Assembly (NCBI GenBank): GCA_003194525.1
Contig: NBIV01000057.1
Location: forward strand, 62,001-126,000
Reading direction: 5' to 3'
Source of the DNA: Gracilariopsis chorda
Lineage: Eukaryota; Rhodophyta; Florideophyceae; Gracilariales; Gracilariaceae
Length of the DNA: 64,000 bases
Position numbers and translations under genes: made by a program. Under the pieces are notes generated by a model. That model was not told where the DNA came from. It did no database searches and saw only the letters and a list, made by a program, of their open reading frames with translations. Positions 43,039 through 54,862 of the stretch are shown here, piece by piece. How positions within the stretch are numbered: the stretch's first letter is position 1; each line of letters opens with the position of its first letter.

Positions 43039-44855
43039 GTGAAGGGACACTTCGTTGGAATGAAAAGCACTCAAACGATATATGGAGTTTACATCCCTTC
43101 CATCGAGAAGGAGCTCATAGTCAGGCAAAAAGACTTCAAGGTATCAAAGGAGTATCTACCATCCATCAAAACGCTACTTGACTTCTCATGCTTGGGCCGG
43201 ACAGAAGCTGAGCAGCAACTCGATGAAGAGGAAGAGCAGTACTATGACGCCGTTCTTGTGCACTGCTCAGTTGCATACTCTCGCTCGAAAAATGGAAACG
43301 ACTCGTTTAAGGTACCGAATAGCTCCGATGAAGAAAGACATATTCCCGAATGGGCTAAAACAATCAACATGGAATGCGATGCTCTCGTTGAAAGAAAAAC
43401 TTGGAGACTCGTTGACAAGAGGGCAGGAATAAAACCCCTTCCATTCCTGTGGACTTTTATTACCGGGAAATATATAAGTATAAGTCCTCCAGAAATTCTC
43501 CCGAAAGCTCGATGTGTCGTAAGAGACGACATGCAATGACCATATTTGAGCTACGAGGATGACCATCTGTACGCACCTGTGGCTCGGCTTAAAACATTCC
43601 GACTAGCTTTGGCCAAGGCAGCCGCACGGAAACTGCTTTTGGAGACAATGGATATAAGCAACGCTTGCGTGTACGATGATCTAGAAGAATTGTTGAGAGT
43701 GGAGCAACCCCAAAATGCCTCTGGCTCTTCTTATGATGCTGGTAAAGTTTGCTTACTGTTGAAATCCATTTACGGTTAAAAGCAAGTGGGACAAAGTTGG
43801 AGATTTCTCTTGCACACAGAGTTAGCTCGACTGGGATTGAACCAATCGAAGACGGACAGTAGGCCCTACATTTACATGTCAGGATGCGGCAAAATAATTA
43901 TTTTCGTCTTTGTAGACGACATTCTGACTCTGTCCGATTCAAAGTGTCTCTTGAAAGACTTTAAGGCCGCAATGAAGAAACTATTTCAAGTAAAACTTCT
44001 TGATGAGGCCAAGTCTCTCATTGTATGGAACTAAAAAGAGGTAAGAACGGCATTCGTGCAAGCCAAGAGATGTATGTGCAAAAACTACTTCGGGAATACA
44101 ATCTCTGCAATGCGAACCTAGCAAAGACACCATTACCGTCACCTTGTACTTTTTCAGCGAGAGTTCATAGTGAAACAAATCTTCCATCATTGCTTCACGA
44201 AAAATACTATAAATTGGTAGGTCACCTGATGTACTCGGCAGTGGCATCGAGGCCTGATATTATGTCCGTGGCCTCAACGTTGGCAAGACAGGTACAAAAA
44301 CCTTGTCACAGGCACCTTGCACTTGCAAAACGCGTCTTACGGTACATGAAAGAAATAAAGAACCTTTTTCTTTACCTCCCGTTGGAAAGTAGTGCTCCGA
44401 CGGAAGCATTTTGTGATGCTGACTGGGCTGGTTATCGCCAAACTATAAAGTCTACAAGTGGCATACTAGTAAATTTGAATGATGGACCCGTGTTATGGAC
44501 GAAGAAGAAGCAAACAATCATTGCTTTGTCTTCTGGAAAAGCTGAATACATTTCTCTCTGATGTTGTAGGAAACTGCTAACGTGGTTACGAAGATTGTTT
44601 TGGGAGCTTCGAAATGGTACCATTCTTGAAGACGTACCAAATGAAATGTACCCGATTCTTATTGGTACAGACAGCTCCACTGCAATTTCTATTGTGAATG
44701 CGCCCATGACTTCTGAAGGGAGTAAAAACATTGCAATGAAGTTTCCTCATGTTGGAGAACTTGTGACGTCTGGGTTTCTAAGTACTCTGCAGATACGAAG
44801 CGAAGTTCAACCAGCGGAAATTATCACGAAAGCTGTTTCTAAAGACAATTTCTAG
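43039..44855 (+). pseudogene. C1 reverse transcriptase and RNase H
   Basis: The frames read YSIRTD-type decayed linker, then DDHLYAPVARLKTFRLALAK, MDISNACVYDDL, the active site FVFVDDIL, and after a shift LMYSAVASRPDIMSVASTLA, VLRYMKEI and the RNase H motif AFCDADWAGYRQ. At least three in-frame stops and one frameshift break it. The catalytic VDD is intact in the remnant. Confidence 0.8.
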
Positions 44856-45166
44856 AAGCTTTCTATTCCTTTGCGGTTTGCGATAATTTCTGTTTATGAA
44901 ATTTCTAACCTATGTTGTTTCTTTTTTGTGTTTTGAATGTTTTCAGAACTTATGGAAAATTACCTTGAGAAAATCAAACTAAGCAAAGGCTATACTTTTT
45001 TCTATTGTAAGAAATTTTTTTCCTACTAGTATTATACTGGTGCAAGAGGTTTCTAACGGTAGCCCTTAAGCTACAAAACTTTTAGCATTGTTATTTTCTT
45101 GTATTCTCTGTTTCCGACGCAATGCATTTAGAGTTGTTTGCGAAAGATGGTTTTTGCGAAGGATGG

Positions 45167-45328
45167 TGTGAATTCTCTAAATTACAATGCAACTCCGAAT
45201 TGAGATTGCACTCTGTACTCTACTTCAACTAGGCTTACAAATAACTAGAAGATAGAGTATATAAAGGGGCGATCGGCGGCGCAGTCTGTGCTTCCTGCCG
45301 GCCACACCCCTCATCTCAATTCTGTTCA
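45167..45328 (+). repeat. C1 3' LTR
   Basis: 162 bp from TGTGAATTC to TGTTCA, with a TATAAA-like promoter (GTATATAAAGG near 45260). It ends exactly where homology to 20859 begins. Confidence 0.65.
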
Positions 45329-45464
45329 GTTTCAGATTCTGTATGCGGGCGGGACCCTTCACTTCTCAATAGAGAGATTTATAGACGTATACACAGATAC
45401 ATACGCGTGCAAATTGACAGTAGCAACAAGTCTCTCTCCACATACTTGAAGTTCTAGTCGTCCT

Positions 45465-45602
45465 TGTGAATGGACTGACTGCGAACGCTCAGTACAACGA
45501 GCCACAGGGTCCATGCACTAGACTTTTGGATATAGATTACATAGACGGACCGTTCTCACTTCTATCAGGAAAAAAGAGGGGGACAGAGCGACAACCGCTA
45601 CA
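45465..45602 (+). repeat. C2 5' LTR, shortened
   Basis: 138 bp. Compared with the 3' LTR it lacks about 216 bp in the middle, while both ends align. Confidence 0.85.
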
Positions 45603-47176
45603 TGTTAGCATCGCTGCGAGCATACGACAGGCCTGACAGCGATTATAGAATATACGGTATCGATGACTGTATCGATAAGCAGACAGCGGCAGCCGCCGCA
45701 AAAGCACAGGCAAGAAGGTTTACCGTTCAGGGACGCTGCAGCAATCACCACTTAACTGTACTCAACCTAGAGCACAGAGAAGCTCTTCGCACTTCTCTTG
45801 GAATGCCCGGCTTCCCTTGCCGCGCTTTGAGCGCGCCTTGCGCACTCTGTTTTGCCATCCGCAACATTTGCTGATATCTCGTTGCAACTGCCTTTCTCCG
45901 TGCTGGCTTTGCGTTCGTTCTAGCAAACTTGAATCTCTCTCTCTTAACGCAACCGTTATTGGCGCCAGCCAGGGCAAGATCGGAACCAAACTGAACAACG
46001 AGTTTTCGCTTTTGGCTTGCATTTTCCCTCTACCCGCGCTGCCTCTCTCATGCCACCTTCTTGCGCGTTCCTCGGTGCACCTCTATGCTGAGAAAACGTC
46101 AGCTGGCGCCTCTGGCATACGTTCTCTCCCCTATCCTCTAATCGGCGTTCCTTTAAAGCACTGGACAACGGGTCTTGGTTTTGGTTTGCGTTCCCCCCCT
46201 TTGACAGCTTCTACCATACCACTGCTGGAATTGCGCTCCACTTGGCGCTAAAGCACCTATCACTGAACAACGGCTTCTGCCTTGGGCCTTCCCCTCTCGT
46301 GGACACAATCTTCCGACATTGAAACAGCCAGTGGCTTCCGCCTTTGGCCGCCTCTCTCTCTTTCCCGTGGACACCGGCTTCTGGCTTGGGCCTTCCTCCT
46401 TGTGGACACAGGTTTCCGCCATTGAACCTCCCTGCAGCTTCCGCCTTTGCCCTCACCACCCCAAGGCTCTTACTATCCGCCGCCTCATCTGTAACACCAT
46501 CAACCAATCACAGAACCGTGCTTTCAGTGCGCAACAATGCTACGTCCTGAACAGAAGGCCTCGCCTGTCATCAGCCCACCAGGGACTGTGACTGTGACAC
46601 GAGAAAATAAGTCCCGAGTAGTGCCTCCGCAGCCATCACCCACGCGTGGAAGTTGGCAACTGGTCTCCCAAAGGAGTTGGAAAGCTGAGTACCGCAAGGG
46701 AACCAAAAGGGGACTTGAACTAATCCAGCGGCGAGTAAGCGCACTAAATAACCAGCACAGCTGGGGTGTGGCTGCAAACCGTCGGTGACAGGGTGTCTCA
46801 TCGTTCAGCCTGGACTCCAACGACAGGTCAGCGAGCGAATAGGAGCACGTTTGCTGAGCAAGGAACCGAAAGGGATCAGAGGAGGTAAACTGGTGGACAC
46901 ATATCTTACTGTTAGTAAACTCTCCTGGACATCCCGTAAGTTACACGCACCATCGTTCTGGATTGCGCAGAACTTGAGCAGGCTGTCAAAATCGCATCTC
47001 ACCGAGGAGTCTTACTCGGAGCCAGGGGTCTGACCTTTAGGGGTTCGGAGATAGCATCTCCCGCCAGTGGCGCCGAACGTTCAAGAATTTAAAGAAGGAT
47101 CCCTCCCTAGGTAGGGCACAGGTGAAGAAGCTTTACCTGCCACCTTATCTGCGTCTCGCGTAGAGTTTACTCCGCG
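45603..47176 (+). other. C2 leader with a tandem duplication
   Basis: The leader is about 1.6 kb long and untranslated. Around 46267-46470 a segment of about 105 bp (CGGCTTCTGCCTTGGGCCTT, then a GTGGACAC word) occurs twice in tandem with moderate divergence. A TGGCGCCGAAC word near 47070 resembles primer-binding sites of some retroelements, but its distance from the LTR argues against that role. Confidence 0.5.
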
Positions 47177-48162
47177 ATGGGCATTGATAAAAATCACGAG
47201 ACCAAACGTATACCCAGACTAAAGGGGACTGCTGGCTACTACACATGGTGCATATACATGCAGGACCCCATGCATAGCTTACAAGCACTATTCTTTCTCA
47301 CAAAACCATGCCCAACTGATGTCAAGCACGTAAGCGATGGGACGAAGCCGATCGAAAGGCAAGATCAGCCATCGTACAGGAGTTGGACACTCAGCCTATC
47401 GTCGCTATCTCCGAACTACTAGAACGGGAGTACTGCTCTGCCTTGGAGGTATGGACGAGATTTGAGTCCACATACAAGAAGGATCACATGCAATCCAAAC
47501 TAAACCTCGGGCAGAAGCTAAGCACCTTAACGTCTAAAGATGGTGAAGACATACAGAAACACCTCATTGAGTTGGAATCAACTTACTTGGAATTTGTCAG
47601 ACTTGTTGATCCACTGACAGAGAAAGAGCGAGCTGCCACTGTGCTTCGCACCTTATCCGACTCAGTAATGTCCATAACACTACTAGCAGATGCTACAAAC
47701 ATGGAGTATGACCACGTAGTATCACTTGTCGGTTATGAGATGCATCGTCGGATACACAGAGCCTTTACTTCCTCCCTAAGGACAAAAGTAACCAACAAAG
47801 ACAGCATTCACCCATACTCTGCCCCAAAAAAGTTTACCATTCGGGGCGAGCAACCCTGTCGAAGAAGAAAGAAAGGAGTAAAGTGCTGGAAATGCGAAAT
47901 AATAGGACACATCCCTTCTGAGTGCTGGTCACGAAAAAAGAACCATACCAACAACGGGAGGCAAAAAACACACCAAAACTCTAAACGGAACGAGAAACAC
48001 CACGAGGACCGAAACAAAATCGCAAGCAGAAACTGGTATGCGCACCGTCACTCACGGCAAGCAAATAACAATCGTGACAACAGCGAGCAAAGTGGTCCCT
48101 ACAGAGGTTTCGTTGCCACAGCAAATGCAATTCTTCATTATGATGAAAGCATACCAACATGA
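47177..48162 (+). pseudogene. C2 gag
   Basis: ATG 47177 (MGIDKNHETKRIPRLKGTAG) begins the copia-type gag. A frameshift near 47330 leads to RWDEADRKARSAIVQELD, LEVWTRFESTYKKD and a zinc knuckle CWKCEIIGHIPSEC (C-x2-C-x4-H-x4-C). TGA at 48160 falls directly before the protease motif. Confidence 0.82.
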
Positions 48163-49077
48163 GTAGACTCAGGCGCAAGTCACGCCTTCTTCAAAGACAA
48201 GCACTTGTTTTGGGACTATCAACCCACTACACCACAAACGATAAACACTTGTGGCCACACGTCTGATAAAATACGCTTTGGAACAATAAAACTACCGCTT
48301 GAGAATGGGATTATGTTACCTGCGAAGCATACGCCGTCTTTCGACTCTAATATTTTATCCATCTTTGGGCTTTCAAGGCACGTAGACTTGAAATTTTCCA
48401 ACAGCCAAGAGACTTCGATGTTCATCATCAAAGATTGGTCAACTGGAGAAGAACTTTACAATTCCACACCAAGGGACGGACATCACGCTTTGCCAAGTCC
48501 TACGCCTCCCTCTCGTGCACAAACGGCTTCTAACTCTCTAGGCAACACTGCCAAGGACTGGCATGAGAAACTTGGACACCCCGGTCACGATAGGCTGCTA
48601 TCTCGCATCGACCAATGTCATGGAGTATCCTCACTCTCTGCGACAGAAATAAACAATGTTTTCTGTACCCTGTGCATCGAAGCTGGTACCAAACGTGCTC
48701 CACTCACACAATCCGAATCGGTGGCAAAAGACTCATTGGAACTAACACACACTGACCTCACCGGCCCCATAACCCCGAGCTCCTCACAAGGCTCTAATTG
48801 TATGCAGGTACTTATCGATGATAACAGAAGGGTAAGATCCGTTTACTTTCTTGACAAAAAGATTCAGTTCTTCGAGTCAGTACGTTGGTACAAGGCCTGC
48901 GGAGAGAATGAACTCTCTCCAAACCGGATATATCGCGTTCACCTTGACGGGGCGGGTGTAAATAGGTCCGACGACTTCGTCACCTATGCCATGGAGAACG
49001 GAGTGATACTTGAATTCACTCCACCGTATGCGCATCAATCAAACGGTGTCACGGAGAAAATAATCCAGGACATGTGA
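48163..49077 (+). pseudogene. C2 protease and integrase
   Basis: VDSGASHAFF is the protease active site. The integrase has WHEKLGHPGHDRL and CTLCIEAG (zinc region), then HTDLTGPI, HLDGAG and NGVTEKIIQ carrying the catalytic acidic residues. TGA at 49075 breaks the frame, and further stops follow. Confidence 0.85.
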
Positions 49078-49383
49078 AAGCTGGCGCAAACTTTCCTGTT
49101 CGCTTCAAAGTTGCCTCACCAGCTATAGGAGGAAGCCATTTAGCATGCCACCTACCTAAGGAACCACCTACCAAAATCACCGAGTAGGAATGAAGGTCCC
49201 CTTCACACTATGGTTCAGACGAAAGCCTGACTTTACCAATATCCTCAAGTTCGGACAACAGGGACATACGTACATACATCGGTCCAAGACAGTAGCGAAC
49301 AAGAAGCTACTACCTCGCGCTATTCCAGGTGATTTTGTTTGGATGCATAGCCCGCGAACCTTGTTAAGATTTACGTTCCCTCG

Positions 49384-50859
49384 ATGGGAAAAGTAATAAA
49401 GTGCTGCGAGGCAGACTTCAAAGTGAACAAGGTAGCCCTTCCATCCATCAACGAACTAATGGACTTCTCTGCACTTCGCCGTCACAAAGCCGAGAGAAGG
49501 ATGGAGGAAGATGACGAAGAGCGTTTGGATGCCTATTTGGCGCATTTTTTGACTGCCAACTCTTGCTTCAAAGATCTTAGGGATGACTGCAGAGTCCCTA
49601 AGAGCTTTGAAAAAGCAAGAGTCAAGCCGAGATGGGCAGAAGCGATCGACAGAGAATACAATGCCCTAGTGCAACGAGGAAAGTGGAGGCTTGTAGACAG
49701 AAACCCAAATATGAAGCCCTTACTCTTATTTTGGAGATTCATAGCGAAATACCTGAGCTTCAATCCCCCGTAGATCCTTCCGAAAGCACACTGCGTAGCA
49801 CGGGGCGACGTGCAACGTCCTTACTTGGACTTTGACCCTGACGACCTGTACGCTCCAGTCGCACGACAAGAAACTATCCGTCTCATCATCGTCCAAGGTG
49901 CAGCCCAAGGCCTAATAATGGAATCGGTGGACATAAGCAACGCGTATCTCTACGGGGATCTCGACGAGTCCTTAAGAATGGAGCAACCACAAAACGCCTC
50001 TGGATCCTCACTCGTCACTGGCAAAGTATGCTTGCTGCTCAAATATCTCTATGGGGCACGCCAAGCTGGGAAGATATGAGGCTCACTACTACATAAGGCA
50101 CAATTACGACTAGTATTCACACAAAATAGTACGGATAGTCGCCTTTACATATATAAATTCACAAGTGGTACATTGTCATTAGTGATCGTTGTGGATGACA
50201 TCTTGATGTCATGTGATTCGCATTTTCTACCTAATGACTTCACATTGGAGATGCTGAAGCTGTTCGAAATCAAGTTTCTTGGAGAAGTTAAGTCATTCAT
50301 CGGACTTGCCATTGAGAGGAACAAAACCGGCATCAAGGTCCGACAGACTAGGTACGTCGAAAAGATCTTGAAAGAAAACGGATTGACCAACTCAAACAGT
50401 GCTCGGACACCATTGCCTTCTCAATGCTACCTCAAAGGCTGACGAGAAGATGAACGCAGTCTTGCACCCGGCATTCATAATCGGTACCGGAAGATGTTCG
50501 GCAACTTAATGTACCTGGCGGTGTCGCCCGGGCCAGATACAATGTTTGCAGCATCTATGCTAGCAAGGCAAGTCCACGATTCATGCATGAGGCACTTGGA
50601 AGTTGGAAAGAGAGTACTCAGGTACTTGAAGGGTACGAAGGGTCTTTGCTTGTTCTTTCCCACGCATACGGTAGCGCCAATGGAGGCATATTGCGATGCC
50701 GATTGGGCGGGATGTCGTGAGACAATGACGTCTACGACTGGATTGTTGATCAAGGTGAATGAAGACCGATCATGCAGACGACCAAAAAACGAACGCTTGT
50801 TGCGTTGTCGTTTCGAAAAGCAGAGTATATTGCACTTTCATATTGATGTAAAACGCTAA
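49384..50859 (+). pseudogene. C2 reverse transcriptase and RNase H
   Basis: Broken frames read WAEAIDREYNALVQRGKWRL, DDLYAPVARQETIRLI, VDISNAYLYGDLDESLRMEQ, the active site VVDDILMS, then YLAVSPGPDTMFAASMLARQ, RVLRYLKGTKGL and the RNase H motif AYCDADWAGCRE. At least four stops or shifts are present. Confidence 0.85.
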
Positions 50860-51452
50860 CGTGGCTACGAGGAGTGCTTTAGATATCACGCAACGAAACA
50901 TTTCTAATCGATGAACCCGACATGTACCCAATATCAATTTCAACAGACCATTCGCCTGCGTTTTTGCTTGTTAGGAACCCCAAAGTCTCGGAAAAGAACA
51001 AACATATTGCCATTACATTTTATGGCCTCAAACAAACTATGTAGATTTATATTTTGAATGTGAAATCAATTGGAACTGAAGTGCGAGCTGCTGACGTACC
51101 GATAAAGCCTATTTACTACGAAGTGCTCAAGCGACTATCGTTTTTTGGAGTTTGATGTCTTACACTAGGTATTATTACTAAAAATTGAGTTCTTTTTGAT
51201 TTTACTGACTTCTTTTTCTATATCTCTACCTTTAAATCTCGTACATATCGTATTTGCTTTTGTGGGCGGCTTCATTATTCTTTCTTGCAGGTTTGCTTAA
51301 CACAACTCGCAAGAGTGCTTTAACTTTTTCCTTAAAATGCAGATTTTTCCTGAGACGTTTTAATGTATTGAGGTTTTTAACGGTAGCCACTACGTCACTT
51401 AGATATAGTAGAGCGCAAGACGATTCTAAGTTAAGTCGTTTGAGAGGGACGG

Positions 51453-51806
51453 TGTGAATGGACTGACTGTGACCGCTCATTAGAACGAGCGACAGGGTCC
51501 ACACACTAGACCTTTGGATATAGAATAAACAGATTGACCGTTCTCACTCTCTGTTGCAACTTACGTCAGCAACTCCAAGCATAAACAAGAAAATGATGGG
51601 CACAAAGGCTCTACCCTCTTCGTAGGCCTTGCCTTTACTGAACTAGCCCTTTTAACTACGCTGCTGTTTTCTTTATGACCTTTCGCCATCTAATTAGAAG
51701 CTTTGGTCCAGCAGCGCTCACAACCGTTGACGCAAACTTGCAATTGGAGCTGCACAACTCAACACTCTCCCAAGGAGAAGAGGCGGACAGAGCGACAACC
51801 GCTACA
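51453..51806 (+). repeat. C2 3' LTR
   Basis: 354 bp, preceded by a purine-rich tract (GAGAGGGACGG). It ends GCTACA before the GTCCT duplication. Confidence 0.88.
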
Positions 51807-52539
51807 GTCCTATGCGCATTTCCATCCTGAACTCCCACAAGTACAATCTCTTTCATCTGCGTATTCGCTGTCCCATGTCCCTAGCAAGTTGCTGAAGCAA
51901 CAGCTCTGCAAAGGTTGCATGTTTTGTCCAGATTTCTGGCTGATCGCAGCAATGCTGCAGTGTAAGCGAGAGAAGCTGCCTTCGGTAGGTGGATATGATT
52001 TGAATCGAAGATGTAGGTGGCACCAGCCATTGGCGCTCGGGGATTGCACCTCGCCTCTATATCTATCTGTCTACCCCAGATCCACTCTCATGCTGGCTTC
52101 ATCACGGTGAGCACGTTTGACTTTCTGCATCCTCGCACTGTATCAATGGTATCCAAAGTTCCTGCGTTACCTGGCGACCGGTATGAAATCTGGAACGTGT
52201 ATCCAGAAGGCAGTATGGAGACAATTTACATGCTTGGTTAAGATTTGACCTCAGGATAGCGTGCTATGCGAGATAGATAATGGTAGGCAGTAGGCCACCA
52301 AGGTTCAGTAATCGTAATCAAGGGTTCCCTCTTCATGCAACTAGTATTGTTTGAATTCTTGCATGACACTCTCCGAATCTCCGTTGCGGTGAACAACCAG
52401 ACAGCCCTCCAGCTGGAAGACATGAATCCACCTCACCAGGCTGGCTACTACCCTCCCTGCTTGAATGGAGGCACGTGAGAGAGGGAGCATGCACAGCTTT
52501 TGTGGGTTTGGGGACCGGACGGGGGCGAGTCCGAAACGG

Positions 52540-52546
52540 TATAAAT
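52540..52546 (+). promoter_or_regulatory. TATA box of cysteine-rich gene, copy B
   Basis: TATAAAT lies 97 bp before the ATG, at the same spacing as in copy A. Confidence 0.6.
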
Positions 52547-52642
52547 GCTGGTGAACAGCAGAAACGTACTATCTCTTCCATCGACCCTCGGAACTCATAC
52601 GCAACTATCCAAACAACACATCTTTCAATAGCTGCATTCACC

Positions 52643-54319
52643 ATGTCAGGACTCCGACACTATCATCCTATTTTCGCTTTGCTTGTCGTGGCGATCATCG
52701 CAGCAACCGCCGCTGCAACGGATTCTATCGACGCAGCAGAACGCACGTATTACTACCGCAGATACTATAGTCGCCCTGAATGTTCCAAGTGCCGCTCTTC
52801 GTATCAGTGTGTGACCCGCAAGTGCTGGGGAAACCGATGTGTGTACAAGACTACAGAGTCGATGGCGAAATGTTTCCTTCCGGAATGCGCTACCTGCAGC
52901 AGTTCTTCTGACTGTATCACTCGCAAATGCTGGGGAGGAAAGTGCGTATTCGACACAAGAGCATCGAGGAAGAAGTGTTTCTTGAAGCCGGAGTGTGCCT
53001 CATGCGAACGCAGCTCTCAATGCGCGCAAGGAAAATGCTGGGGACGAAAGTGCACTGACGGGTCTATCGAATCTCTGAAGAAGTGTTTCGCACCAGAATG
53101 CGCAACTTGCACTTCTGACTTTGACTGCAGTACTAAGCTTTGCAAATCAGGCAAATGCATCTTCGACACGACCGAATCCAAGTTGAAGTGTGGTTTGCTG
53201 AAAGCAGAATGTGCATCGTGTACCTCTGGAAAGCAGTGCGCCCAGGGCAAGTGCTGGGGAGGAAAGTGCACCGACGGAACTGATGCGTCGTTGGCGAAGT
53301 GCTTCGAACCCGAATGTGGCAAGTGCAAGTCGGAATTCGATTGCAGCACGAAGATCTGCAAGTCTGGAGTGTGTGTTTTCGATACTACTGAATCCTTGAT
53401 CAAGTGTGGACTTGTCAAAGCGGAATGTGCTGCATGCAAATCCGGAAAAGAGTGTGCCCAGGGCAAATGCTGGGGAGGAAAGTGTACTGACGGTACCTTT
53501 GAGTCTTTGGCGAAGTGTTTCGAACCGGAATGTGGTATATGCAAATCCGACTTTGACTGCAGCACCAAGCTTTGCAAGTCTGGGAAGTGCATTTTCGATA
53601 CTACTGAATCCAAGATCAAGTGCGGGCTTCTCAAGGCCGAATGCGCCGCCTGCAAATCTGGAACGGAATGCGCGCAGGGCAAATGTTGGGGCGGAAAGTG
53701 CACCGACGGAACTGATGCGTCTTTGGCAAAGTGCTTCGAACCCGAGTGTGGCAATTGCAAATCTGAGTTTGATTGCAGCACGAAGTTCTGCAAGTCTGGC
53801 AAATGCGTCTTCAAGACTAATGAGTCCGAGATTAAGTGTGGGCTGGTGAAGGCCGAATGCGCTGCTTGCAAATCCGGAAAGGAGTGTGCCCAAGGCAAAT
53901 GCTGGGGAGGAAAGTGCACCGATGGCAGCGATGCTTCCTTGAAGAGATGCTTCGAACCGGAGTGCGGATCATGCAAGTCGGAGTTCGAATGCAGCACAAA
54001 GAGATGCGAGTCCGGCAAGTGTGTCTACGATACTTCGGAGTCGAGGGCAAAGTGCTTCAAGAAGAAGGAGTGTGATTCTTGCAAGAAGAACGAGGAATGC
54101 GCTCAAGGCAAGTGCTGGGGTGGGAAATGCACCGATGGATCCGACGCCTCGCTGAAGAGATGCTTTGCTCCGGAATGCGCATCCTGCAAGACCGGATTTG
54201 AATGCAGCACTAAAGTGTGCTGGGAAGGAAAGTGCGTTTATAAGACCAGTGCATCGATGGCCAAGTGCTTCTCGGGAGCCTCCAGGGGGTCGCGAGGTGA
54301 GGAAGAAGATGATGATTGA
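52643..54319 (+). CDS. Secreted cysteine-rich modular repeat protein, copy B (14 modules)
   Basis: The gene encodes 558 residues with the same signal peptide, promoter and tail as copy A. Only about two base differences were seen in the shared coding part. It has 14 six-cysteine modules instead of 20. Modules 1-11 match copy A modules 1-11; then a hybrid module joins the start of A-module 12 (PECGSCKS) to the end of A-module 18 (EFECSTKRC), followed by A-modules 19 and 20. The 648-bp difference keeps the frame, as expected from unequal exchange between repeats. Both copies have intact promoters and frames, so both may be expressed. Function is unknown; an extracellular disulfide-rich role is inferred. 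Confidence 0.8.
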   Translation: MSGLRHYHPIFALLVVAIIAATAAATDSIDAAERTYYYRRYYSRPECSKCRSSYQCVTRKCWGNRCVYKTTESMAKCFLPECATCSSSSDCITRKCWGGKCVFDTRASRKKCFLKPECASCERSSQCAQGKCWGRKCTDGSIESLKKCFAPECATCTSDFDCSTKLCKSGKCIFDTTESKLKCGLLKAECASCTSGKQCAQGKCWGGKCTDGTDASLAKCFEPECGKCKSEFDCSTKICKSGVCVFDTTESLIKCGLVKAECAACKSGKECAQGKCWGGKCTDGTFESLAKCFEPECGICKSDFDCSTKLCKSGKCIFDTTESKIKCGLLKAECAACKSGTECAQGKCWGGKCTDGTDASLAKCFEPECGNCKSEFDCSTKFCKSGKCVFKTNESEIKCGLVKAECAACKSGKECAQGKCWGGKCTDGSDASLKRCFEPECGSCKSEFECSTKRCESGKCVYDTSESRAKCFKKKECDSCKKNEECAQGKCWGGKCTDGSDASLKRCFAPECASCKTGFECSTKVCWEGKCVYKTSASMAKCFSGASRGSRGEEEDDD

Positions 54320-54862
54320 AGGTCGGTTTGGACGAGCACTTTGATGGATCTGTAGACAGTGCTCTGTAGACGACAATATGTCTCACTGATATTCAGCAGG
54401 CTATATGCCGCTCTGCGCTGAGTAAACAAAACATGATGTTCATCACGGATAATTGCCGTGTCAAATTATCAAGTCTTTTCGACTAGGGCTGCATCGAAAG
54501 TTCAAAACGATATTACATTCGTGTGAGGTAGGTCAAGATTCTGTACTTGTGAACGCGTTCACGATACAAATTTCTATTCTTGTGAAGCTAAAGCGCATTC
54601 AAACTGAATTTGGTCATGTATTTATCAGAAGATTTCTCGAATATCACATCAGAACACCTCTTATCTTTTCCATCGACATTCTCCCATTAAGATTCCTCTG
54701 TTCTTGTTCCCATCCTGCCAATAGTGGTAGTACCATATGGTGTTCACTGTGCACAATGGTTTTCGTGCAATTCGGTGATGCCTGGTGGGAGAACGGGTCT
54801 GACAATCTCAGGACATTTCCCTTCACAGTCTACCGGAACGAACGAAGCCCAACCGATTCACG

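Larger units (their letters stand above)
20859..45328 (+). repeat. Tandem segmental duplication, unit A
   Basis: DNA from 20859 onward matches DNA from 45329 onward once the C2 insertion is removed. Unit A holds the cysteine-rich gene, the multi-exon gene of unknown family, G1 with nested G2, the G3 fragment and C1. Its right end is taken as the end of the C1 3' LTR, where unit B begins. The full length of unit B cannot be checked inside this window. Confidence 0.75.
41306..45328 (+). mobile_element. Ty1/copia element C1, decayed and lacking a 5' LTR
   Basis: Pieces of gag zinc knuckle (CGRLGHI near 41637), protease/integrase (about 41940-42990), RT and RNase H (43039-44855) and a 3' LTR (45167-45328) are in copia order. 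Many stops and shifts occur. I found no matching 5' LTR; the 5' boundary is approximate. C1 is related to C2: both have EQPQNASGSS and GKVCLLLK in RT. Confidence 0.75.
45465..51806 (+). mobile_element. Ty1/copia element C2
   Basis: TGTGAATGG starts both LTRs and CCGCTACA ends both. The 5-bp target duplication GTCCT is perfect (45460-45464 and 51807-51811). Unit A preserves the empty site, with GTCCT once at 20990-20994. Gene order gag, protease, integrase, RT, RNase H is copia-type. Stops and shifts show it is inactive. The two LTRs differ in length (138 and 354 bp). Confidence 0.92.
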
